Positions 55,138 to 64,000 of a stretch of DNA of 64,000 bases are shown here, in pieces. This DNA is from Atherix ibis. Its lineage: Eukaryota > Arthropoda > Insecta > Diptera > Athericidae. Below the pieces are notes generated by a model that was given only the letters and a program-made list of their open reading frames with translations, was not told the origin of the DNA and searched no databases. The stretch covers positions 41,182,954 to 41,246,953 of the forward strand of contig OY282609.1 of the NCBI GenBank assembly GCA_958298945.1. The letters run 5' to 3'. A program made the position numbers and the translations under genes. Each line of letters opens with the position of its first letter. The stretch's first letter is position 1.

Positions 55138-57180
55138 TCAACTAGTTTTCCATCGACAGCTACTCAGCCGTATGCAGAGACCGAATGAAAAGTTCTCTAT
55201 TTATCTCATAAAATTAATGGTATTACGAAGCCCTGTATCTGAGGATATTTATCTAGAAATAATTCGAGCGGGCTTGTTGCTCAACTACGTTGACATCCTA
55301 CTTTGATCCTCAATCAACTGAATTCAATACGGGAATGACATTGACCAAAATCATTTGCGATATCGACCGACTACGGTTAGAACCGACAGAATTGTCAAAA
55401 CAGTTAAAACCCCTTTGACATTCCCTCCTAAGCCATATCCAGAATATATATTTATACATCATTACTTGAGGCTGGAAGTTACAATCTAAATGTAAATCTT
55501 CCTAATAACCATCGTATACCTAATCGCGCCGCCAAAAGATTGCAATTTTTTCGGAGATCCATTAAACTTGCCAAAAGACTGTTAGCTACCATTATTAGAG
55601 TATCACTTGGTATAGAAGATCTAACGTCACCATACAGCTATTAGGTCACGACCTCACTAGATTATTAGATAGCGAAGTTACGTCAGGAGCTATATTTCGA
55701 AATCGATTTTTGGGAAGCATTTGGAATAGCACCACACATTAAAGAATAAATCGCCTCTTCCAAATTAAAGGATGATGAGAGAAAAGTGAATTAACACTCT
55801 AACTTCAAACCAGAAATTGAGGAAAGATTACCAAAAAAGTTAAGCCTAGAATCAACTTTACCGTCCAACAACTTCTTAGGCTTGGGTAGAACAGCTTTGA
55901 TAGATCACAGAATCGACGTTTCTTCAGCTACGCCGATTAAACAACAATGTTATCCAGTCCAAAAATTAATGCATGACCAAGTAAAGAGAATAATAGAAGC
56001 AAAGGCAAGTTCTTGGAGTTCTCCGACAGTGCTAGTTAGGAAGCCACACAATGTTAATATCTGTTTCGATACTAGAAAGATAATACTATGATTACGCAAA
56101 GCGCATACTCACTACCACAAATAGATGGATTATTGGGGCACCTACCTCCAGCCAAATTTGTCATTCGCTTAGATTTCAAAGACGCATTTTGGCACATACC
56201 ACTAGAACACGAATCTCGAGAAAATACTGCTTTCACCGAGTCAACTCATCCCCTTTACTAGTACTAATTCATACTGTTTGTACTATATAATGCGCGGCAG
56301 ATACTGTGCCGTCTGATGGACAAAGCGATACCCTATGGCCTGAGAGATCGCGTTCTGGTCTATTTGAATGATTGGTTGATTGTTTCCGAGAATTTTGAGT
56401 CCCATGTCACTATACTAACTCGCGTTGGCGAATACTTAAAGAGAGTACGTTTCACTATCAACATAGAAAGAACAATTTTTTCCTTCGAGAAATCAAATAT
56501 TTGGGTTTCATCATTAGAGAAAACGTAATTAAGACAGATTCTGGGAAGATATCCTCTCTATACTCCTCCTCCCAAGATAATCCGGTAAATCCGAAGATTC
56601 ATAGGAATGGCTGAATGTTATTGATGATTCATTCCAAATTTTGCACAGTATATTGAGGTCCAATAACCAATACTCTTAAAAACTAAATTGACTCTTTCTC
56701 CCGTATTGATAAGTCCCAAATTTTCTACACTTTCCATTATACAGTATAATGCGAGTCAAAGTAGGGTTGAGGTTATGCTTCTTCAATAGGACAACGAGGG
56801 AAATAAACGTTCTATTGCTTACGTATTACAGAAGCTAAACGCAGATCAACGAAATTACTCTGTAACAGAGCAACAATATTTAGTAGCTATTATTAGTATC
56901 GAGAAAAAAACTATGACGTAAGCTACAAATTCTTTGAGCGAAAATACCTTCCTCAATTAGATTACTTTCCAAAGGCAATTCGCTTTCATGTAGGAGAGGT
57001 AGTACATCACCGCAACTTCCAATAAAGTTGTTCCACTAAACAATTTAGTGGCAAACTCGCTGGAAAATTCTTAAAGTTCAGAATCAGAACTAGGAAGGTA
57101 ACAGCAATGTACGAGTTGGAAGACATGAATGGGAAGCTACTGAGAGTGTACCATATTTATTGGAGATCCAAAGAAGTATA
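55138..57180 (+). pseudogene. Ty3/Gypsy copy 3: gag to integrase C-terminus, gapped
   Basis: Gag part 55138-55560 (TGCAGAGACCGAATGAAAAG block). Protease 55560-55720 is unreadable at its active site. RT: frame 55882-56091 with LIDHRIDVSSATPIKQQCYP and ASSWSSPTVLVRKP, then LDFKDAFWHIPLEHES, and frame 56316-56528 with MDKAIPYGLRDRVLVYLNDW; the catalytic box at 56361-56372 is Tyr-Leu-Asn-Asp. RNase H follows from about 56740 to 56910 (QRNYSVTEQQYLVAI). The rest of RNase H and most of integrase are deleted, and only the integrase C-terminus (YELEDMNGKLLRVYH, 57102-57150) remains. The minus frame 57090-57272 is a shadow. Confidence 0.85.
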
Positions 57181-59430
57181 GGAGATAATAAAACAACATT
57201 GGTGCCGGCTAGCTCAGGTTCGATTTCGTCGACCATTCGATGAAGCGAGGAGTTGGGTGCTAGTCCTTCCAATACCGTTGAAAGTACCTAAATTGTTATG
57301 GTAGCTTTGACTATGGCACTTATTATTTGGGTGTCACCAAAGTGGTGGTAGACATATCAGCAAGGCCATGCATGAGATCTTCACAGAAGATTCCATAATC
57401 TGATGACGTTTTTTTTTTTTTAATAATAATTGTTTATTTATTATAGTACTTCAATCTTTCGATGCTTAAACAATTCTAAAAGCATTATTGTTATTTTCGT
57501 TCTGTGCTTATCATAATGACCCACTATGGAGCTACTCTATGATATTTCATTTTTACAATTAAATAATTAGTTTTTTACCAAATTGTTATTTTTTTAGTAT
57601 AATCTGTAAGTTTCTACTTTTTCTTGTTTTTTTTTTTAACTGAAAAATGTACTAAAATAGTTATATATATATATATTTTATATATATTAAACAGCACGTA
57701 TGAGCAGGCATCATGATACCAAGAAAATAAACATACTGGTCATTTGGTGTTAAGCCGTGTAAAGATTTTGTTTTGAGCTGCTAAGGTGGAAAGTGGTGTG
57801 GTGAATTGGTGGCGTACATATCTTGTTCAGAGGATATATTTTAGAAGAGTGAATTGAAAAAAATTCAAGAAAAAATAAATATTTAGCAAAAAATTTTATA
57901 ATAGAGATAAAACAGAATACAAATTAAATATATTAAGAAAACAAATAATTTTGAGTGAATACAAAAGGTGAGATAATAGGGGTTTGGAAAGTTGATGTAG
58001 GTCGACAAGTCACGGCAGAAGAAAAGTCACCAGCGGTGTATATACAAAACAGAGTTACTAAGCAATAAACAGACACACTGACATAAATAAAAAATGTATA
58101 AAAAGTTGTTTAATAGCTTACCATTATAGTGCCCATTGTAAAACTCATAATTTGCCTTTGAAGATTGTAAAATGTCAGCAATTCACAATAAACACAGTGT
58201 TAAAATGGATATCATTTTTCTGATAATTTCTTTTTGTTTCGGTGAAAATTATTGCCAGACTCTATACATGGTTATGTCAAAAATCATCTATATTACTATA
58301 ACAAGTTTTACCAGATAATTTTCATAATTAACTAACTATCAACCTTCACTTTGGTAATAATTAAAAAAGTAAATATACAAAAACAGATAAATTATATTAA
58401 ATTAAAAAACTGTAAAAAAAAGTAAAAGCTAAAATAAAATGTGCCGAAGGCGTTAGCTGAGCAACTTATTCGTAGAGTCCAACCTGAGCTCTCCAATATA
58501 AAGGCTACTTGCAGGATGCCCGTGTTTTAAGATGACGCCCGTCAATTTGGATACCTCATCTCAACTCGATACTAATTACATATTTTTTGTTAGTTCATGT
58601 TTAATAAAATTTTCTATTTTTAAATAGCAAATTGAAAAAAATATTTGTAATATTTCAGCAGAATATATAATTGTTTAAATATTAATAATATTAAAAAGCT
58701 AAAGAAGGAAGGATACTTTCTGAAGAAAAAAAATAGGAAAAAGTGAAATCAAGTTATTAGTTAAATAATTCAATTTGAAGTTCGGAGATGTATAATTTTG
58801 GTAAAACCATAATTTTTTATAAAATAAATAACCAATTTATAAGATTAATATTTTTAAAATACTTGAATCGACCCATATGTTTGTTTTAATAACAAAGATA
58901 TATGAAAAGAAACATATATATATATAATTTTATATTTTAATTATAATTGAAGAATCTAAATACCAGTCAAGAGTACCTATTACCTAACTAAACGTGTAGT
59001 ATTTTGATCTTTAAAAAAAAAGAAGGTGATTTTTTTGGATCTGAAAACGTTCCTTTTCCTATTTTTTTCTCTGTCATTTTTTTCTCTCCTTGGTTGCTTT
59101 TTCTTTCCTTCACTTGATTGGTTGCTGTTTGTGTGCATGTGTGTCAACTATCATCTATCAATATTGATTCTTCATCTCTATTAGTTTTTTCTTTTCGTCT
59201 TTTTTTACTTCTTATTCCATAGCCGGATACTTCTAAACCTCTATTTTTTTTCTTAGCATAGCTGGAAAAATAACGTTTTAAGAGCAATTAAATTTTTTGT
59301 TAAATAATATGAGACGGACAATGTCCATTGGAGTGGTGTGTAGTTTGTCAAGGAGCGGAATGGAGCCCGACAATGGAGTAATGTATCACCTCTTGTATAT
59401 ATATATACTACATCGTGAATGTTTAACTCT
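57180..59430 (+). other. 3' non-coding/LTR-like region between copies 3 and 4
   Basis: Starts with GGTGCCGGCTAGCTCAGG (57202) and GAAGCGAGGAGTTGG, is interrupted by the insertion at 57409-57690, and continues colinear with 54115-55130. No genes; the minus frames at 59253-59620 overlap the gag start of copy 4 and are shadows. AT-rich middle part 58100-59000 holds nothing recognisable. Confidence 0.6.
57409..57675 (-). mobile_element. A-tailed retroposon insertion, copy 1
   Basis: On the minus strand it ends in A13 at 57409-57421. The preceding 250 bases have no long frame, so it is a SINE-like or 5'-truncated LINE 3' end. It interrupts the Gypsy 3' region right after GATGACG, a site that is uninterrupted in the relatives at 34535 and 54020. 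The same insertion at the same site is at 62489-62754. Confidence 0.7.
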
Positions 59431-60360
59431 CTAATTGACCAAGGATGATGTTTATCCGATATGTCGACGACAATATGTTTACAAAAATATCGTCCCCAAA
59501 CAGGTGCAGTACCCTTGCGCCATATGACTCTTTCACAGACCAAGCAATTACCACCGGCATTATGATTATCGTTAATATTACCAAAACCGCCATTATCACA
59601 ATCAACACACCTAAATACAATTATCTATGGAATCGTCCCGAAGTTTGTTCCGAAAGCGAACGTAACATCTCACCCATCTTCAACTTTGGTGGCAAATCCT
59701 CCTCCGCCTCTTCCCAGTCCCAACATACTTTCTCGCCATCTGCAACAAATTCTAATCCTCGTTCATTACCATCACCTACGGCCCCTGAAAAGAAGGTTTG
59801 CTTCAAGCGAAAGTTCTTGGAGTTCTCCGGTAGTTCTAGTTAGTGTTTATATATGTTTCGATGCTAGAAAGTTAATACTATGATGAAGAAAGACGCGTAC
59901 CCACTACCACAAATAGATGGATTATTAGGGCACCTGCCTGCAGCCAAATTTATCGTTAGCTTAGATTTCAAAGATACATTTTGGCAGATACCACTGGAAC
60001 ACGAATCTCGAGCAAATACTGCTTTCACTGAGTCGTCTTATCCCCTTTACTAGTACTGAGGCGTGCTGTTTGGACTATGTAATGCTACGCAGATACTGTA
60101 CCATCTGATGAACAAAGCGATACCTTATGGCCTGAGAGACCCCGTTCTGGTTTATTTGATCGATTTATTGATTTTATCCGAAGATTTTGACCCCCATCTC
60201 AGACTACTGACTCGCGTTGGCGAACACTTAAAGAGAGCACGTCTCACCATCAACATAGAAAAGAACAAGTTTGTTTTGCCTTCGAGAAATCAAATATTTG
60301 GCTTTCATTATTAGGAAGAACGTAATGAGACAGCTCCTGGAAAGGTATCCTTTCTATACT
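59430..60360 (+). pseudogene. Ty3/Gypsy copy 4: gag start fused to RT
   Basis: Gag start at about 59519 (CCATATGACTCTTTCACAGA, as in copy 2). The frame 59445-59843 is open and Ser/Pro/Asn-rich but then runs directly into KFLEFSGSS, the WSSP region of RT, so gag, protease and the RT start are deleted or fused by an internal deletion. RT continues VYICFDARKLIL, YPLPQIDGLLGHLPAAKFIV and SLDFKDTFWQIPLEHES, then the frame 60063-60314 with NKAIPYGLRDPVLVYLIDLL; the catalytic box at 60153-60164 is Tyr-Leu-Ile-Asp. It stops near 60360 and a new gag (copy 5) starts at once. Confidence 0.85.
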
Positions 60361-60389
60361 CCCCCCAACTACTATTCAAGAGAAAGGTA

Positions 60390-62240
60390 CACCATCCGTA
60401 TTACAGAATGAAGATTTTTTATTAGATGGAAATAATTCTCGGCTAAATTTGAAAAAATGCTTCTTTCGGATTGAAATTCTTACCAATAATTCATTTAATG
60501 ATGGTTTCGAGACTTTGGTGAAGAACTTACACTTGCTATTATATGAGCAGTTATGAAATTGATATTGGGGGTTACTGGGAAATCATCCATCACCAGCATT
60601 GAAGGAAGCAAAAATTGGTTTTCTGCTATCGTACTCGTGAAATAGTTCTCCATCGATAGCTACTCACCCGTATGCAGAGACCGAATGAAAAGTTCTCTAT
60701 TTATCTCATGAAATTAATGGTACTACGAAGTCCTATATCTGAGGATATTTATCTAGCAATTGTTCAAGGGGGATGGTCAAAACAGTTAAAACCCCTTTGA
60801 CACTCCCTCCTAAACCATATCCAAACTATATATTTATACATCATTAATTGAGGCGGAAGTTACAATTTAAATGTAAATCTTCCTAATAACCATCGTATAC
60901 CTAATCGCGCCGCTAAAATATTGCAATTTTTTCGGAGATCCATTAAACTTGCCATAAGACTGTTAGCCACCATTATTAGAGTATCACTTGGTATAGAAGA
61001 TCTAACGTCACTATACAGCTATTAGGTCACGACCTCACTAGATTATTAGATAGCTAAGTTACGTCAGGAGCTATATTTCGAAATCGATTTTTAGGAAGCA
61101 TTTGGAATGGCACCACACATTAAAGAATAAATCGCCTCTTTTCAATTAAAGGGTGATGAGAGGAAAACGAATTAACACTCTAACTCTAAACCAGATATTG
61201 AGGAAAGATTACCAATACAGTTGAGGTTAGAATCAACTTTACCGTCCAACAACTTCTTAGGATTGAGTAAAACAGCTTTGATAGATCACAGAATCGACGT
61301 TTCTTCAGCTACACCGATTAAACAACGATTTTATCGAGTCCAAAATTAATGCATGACCAAGTAAATAGAATGATATCTTTAGGAGTAATAGAAGCAAGCG
61401 AATGTTCTTGGAGTTCTCCGGTAGCTCCAGCTACGAAGCCACGCAGTGTTCATATATGTTTCGATGCTAGAAAATAAATATTATTACGAAGCAAGTCGCG
61501 TACCCACTACCACTGATAGATCGAGAATTGGGGCACCTACCTCCAGCCAAATTTATTATTAGCTTAAATTTCAAAGACCCATTTTAGCAGATAAGACTGG
61601 ACAACGAATCTCGATAATTTACTACTTTCACTGAGTCGTCTGATCCCCTTTACCAGTACTGAGTTGTGATGTTTGGACTATGTAATGTTCCGCAGATACT
61701 GTACCATCTGATGAACAAAGCGATACCTTATGGCCTGAGAGACGGCGTTCTGGTCTATTTGACCGATTTATTGATTTTATACGGAGATTTTGACCCCCAT
61801 CTCACTTTACTGACCCAAGTTGGCAAACACTTAAAGAGCGCACGTTTGATCATCAACATAGAAAAGAACAAGTTTTGCCTTCGAGAAATCAAATATTTGG
61901 CTTTCATTATTAGGGAGGACATAATTGAAACAGATTTTAACTAATTATACTCCATACTGGGCATGGTGTAACCTAGATATCTTCGAGTGAGATTACCTTC
62001 CTCAATTAGATTACTTTCCAAAAGGTAAAACGCTTTCATGTTGTACAGGTAGTATATCACCGTAACTTCCAATAAAGTAGTTTCTTTAACTAATTTAGTG
62101 CAAACTCGCTCAAAAATTCTTAAAGTTCAGAAGCAGAACTAGGAAGGTAACAGCAATGTACGAGTTGGAAGATATGAAAGGCAAGCCACTGAGAGTGTAC
62201 CATCCTAAGGATCTCCTGCAATAAGAAGGAAGTATATTTA
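60390..62240 (+). pseudogene. Ty3/Gypsy copy 5: gag to integrase C-terminus, gapped
   Basis: Gag at 60390-60900; it includes a part (60420-60640) that matches copy 1 at 23180-23400 and is missing in copy 3. 60635-61940 is closely similar to 55150-56540 of copy 3. RT includes LIDHRIDVSSATPIKQRFY, the MFGLCNVPQILYHLMNKAIP frame 61666-61944, and a catalytic box Tyr-Leu-Thr-Asp at 61756-61767. RNase H and integrase are deleted between about 61945 and 61990; only the integrase C-terminus (YELEDMKGKPLRVYHPKDL, 62159-62215) remains. The minus frame 62120-62353 is a shadow. Confidence 0.87.
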
Positions 62241-62488
62241 TTGGAGATCCAAAGACGTATGGGATCTAATATAACAACATTGGTGCTGACTAGCTTAGGT
62301 TCGATTTCGTCGACCATTCGATGAAGCGAGGAGTTGGATGCTTGTCCTTCCAATGCCGTTGGAAGTACCTATATTGTTATGGTAGCCTTGACTATGGCAC
62401 TGATGACTTCGGTGTTACCAAAGAGGTGGCGCACAAATCAGCATGGCCATCATAAGATCTTCACAGAAGATTCCATAATCTGATGACG
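62240..62488 (+). other. 3' non-coding region of Gypsy copy 5
   Basis: Closely similar to 57160-57408, including GGTGCTGACTAGCTTAGG and GAAGCGAGGAGTTGGATGCT. Confidence 0.8.
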
Positions 62489-62754
62489 TTTTTTTTTTTT
62501 TTAATAATAATTGTTTATTTATTATAGTATTTCAATCTTTCGATGCTTAAACAATTCTAAAAGCATTATTGTTATTTTCGTTCTGTGCTTATTATAATGA
62601 CCCACTATGGAGCTACTCTATGATATTTCATTTTTACAATTAAATAATTAGTTTTTTACCAAATTGTTATTTTTTTAGTATAATCTGTAAGTTTCTACTT
62701 TTTCTTGTTTTTTTTTAACTGAAAAATGTACTAAAATAGTTATATATATATATA
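62489..62754 (-). mobile_element. A-tailed retroposon insertion, copy 2
   Basis: Same sequence at the same Gypsy site as 57409-57675; by eye only two substitutions plus changes in T-run lengths separate them, and both end in the same (TA)n. This shows that the whole block was duplicated after the insertion happened. Confidence 0.85.
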
Positions 62755-64000
62755 TTTTTTTTTTTTAATAAATAAATAAAAAAAAACAAAAAGCTCAAAC
62801 TTAACTAACTAACTTAATCTAAAACACAACTACCACTAATGACTACTTAAACGCAATAAATACATACGTATTATAATATGATTATTTTACTTATTTTTAT
62901 TTTTTATTTTTTTTTATTTTATTACAAATTTTTCCACCAATATAAAGCTTTGTTGTTTGAATTAATGTCTTTATCAGCTAACTGTGTACTGAATTTTAGG
63001 CTTCCATTTGTTGGGTGGGCTTGCACTGCTTTGGCGGTTGCTCTTCTATTCGTATGGTAGAATATCGGGATTTTATTATTATTTTGTATACATCCCTGTT
63101 GATCAAGAAACATAAACTCCATTTGCTTCCACTAAAAATTTTCTATCTTTTATCATAGTTCTGATTATTTTAATCAAATATATTGGGAAGTTGTATTTAA
63201 ATAGTTTATAAATCAATCCGTCAATCCACACTGTTGTAAATGCATCTGAGAAATCAACCAGAAGACTTCCCACGCATTCTTTATTGTTTATCGCCCAACA
63301 TATATCAGATACGAGTTTATTAGCACTATTTACCGTTGAGTGTTTGGCTCGAAAACCAAATTGGTTATCCGTAAGTATATTATTCTTGCCCAGGACATTC
63401 AGGATAGATTTATTTACGATTTTCTCTAGGACTTTGCTGACATTAGATATTAAACTTATTGGGCGGTAGTTTCTCGGATCCGCGGGGTCTTTCCCGGGCT
63501 TTCGTATTGCTATGAATTTTGCTGTTTTCCAATTACTTGGAAAATATCCATTATTTAATGAATTATTGAAAACTATAGCATATTGAGCAATTAGCGTGTC
63601 CGGCAGTTTTTTCAGAAGGATGTTAGGAACGTTATCTAGTCCCGTTGATTTTTTATTATTTAAACTTTGGAAAGTATCTTTCAAATCCTCATAAGTAATA
63701 AAATAGTTATCGTGTGTTTCATTATTGGGTATACTATCTGATTTAAGGTGGGTTGAAAATCGGAGTAAGGGGGGGGGGTTAACTTCTAGGCACGCATTTA
63801 ATTCATTTACTTCACTATTAACCTTGTTAGTTACCTCAATGTCCCCGCTGTCACGCAGGACATGCTTATTACTAAAACACAATCCTAAGAAATTTGCTAT
63901 GTGGGTATTCTTGTCCAGAATAAATTTTCCTTCTAATTTTTCAAAGCTGTTAATTTCTATTTGTGCTTCTGTTAATAGTTGGTGTTTATCCGGGGTTACT
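62755..64000 (-). mobile_element. Jockey-like LINE, 3' part with A-tail, runs off window
   Basis: On the minus strand it ends in A12 at 62755-62766, preceded by AATAAATAAAT-type sequence, an AT-rich 3' untranslated region of about 170 bases and then ORF2 coding sequence to the window edge. It sits directly against the (TA)n end of the previous retroposon. It is the best preserved LINE in the window and looks recent. Confidence 0.88.
62925..64000 (-). pseudogene. LINE ORF2: RT N-terminal half joined to C-terminus
   Basis: From the window edge to 63103 one long frame is open without a stop. It includes FITYEDLKDTFQSLNNKKST with GLDNVPN (family K-S-x-G-x-D), FPSNWKTAKFIAIRKPGKDP, NYRPISLISNVSKVLEKIV, NQFGFRAKHSTVNSANKLV and LLVDFSDAFTTVWIDGL (catalytic Asp of the FDxS-type motif present), ending at NGVYVS. 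The next block, in another frame, is HTNRRATAKAVQAHPTNGSL to ALYWWKNL (63045-62925), which is the usual ORF2 C-terminus. So the Y-A-D-D box and some 300 or more codons are missing through an internal deletion at about 63100. It was an ORF2 that copies element RNA at the nicked target; this copy cannot. Confidence 0.9.

Noticed and set aside
1..64000. CRISPR arrays, toxin-antitoxin or other prokaryotic defence systems
   Set aside because: No regularly spaced repeat array with unique spacers, no operon-like gene packing and no ribosome-binding patterns; all evidence points to an insect-like repeat region.

Overview
The window looks like a piece of an AT-rich animal genome, most probably an insect. 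Everything that can be recognised is eukaryotic transposable-element sequence of types common in insects: mauritiana-type (Mos1-like) mariners, a second mariner type, a Tigger/pogo element, Jockey-like LINEs, an R1-type LINE ORF1, Ty3/Gypsy elements of at least two lineages and BEL/Pao elements. I found no host protein-coding gene, rRNA, tRNA, CRISPR array or bacterial-type operon. Nearly all coding frames carry stops, frameshifts or deletions, so this is an old heterochromatin-like or intergenic repeat bed. Element ends are approximate unless a terminal repeat or target-site duplication is named.

Layout. 1-7150: a GC-richer unassigned patch, a Gypsy leader/gag start on the minus strand, a rearranged mariner and a decayed Gypsy pol ending in integrase. 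7740-10210: a Jockey-like LINE (ORF1 plus endonuclease). 10800-11300: a threefold 36-bp repeat and CAA-rich sequence. 11893-13162: a full-length but broken mariner with both terminal repeats. 13486-14785: an internally deleted Tigger with both terminal repeats. 15180-17700: two tandem Gypsy fragments. 18412-18828: a possible MITE. 20060-22000: unnamed repeats. 23040-28150: Gypsy copy 1 with most of pol. 28546-29655: R1-type LINE ORF1 (minus). 30590-31650: an AT-rich repeat interrupted by another repeat. 32225-34650: Gypsy copy 2. 35640-37240: a LINE RT and a deleted mariner (both minus). 38172-41868: a truncated mariner abutted by a Gypsy element with an LTR (minus). 41869-43440: Gypsy RT/RNase H followed by LINE RT. 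44190-45230: BEL/Pao RT. 46365-49300: a long decayed Jockey-like LINE (minus). 51110-52330: BEL/Pao gag-protease. 53640-62755: a cluster of three more Gypsy copies (3, 4 and 5) with their non-coding ends, partly a segmental duplication. 62755-64000: a LINE (minus) that runs off the window.

These genes do not work together. They are independent parasites that inserted into and beside one another. The most notable pattern is structural. At least six near-perfect inverted duplications with very short spacers, and about ten short tandem duplications, sit in unrelated decayed sequence. That suggests repeated local template switching, or an assembly/library artefact. A second pattern is that almost every readable reverse transcriptase has lost its catalytic Asp-Asp box, and the clustered Gypsy copies appear to share an ancestor in which it was already lost. 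I did not find a convincing new biological system.
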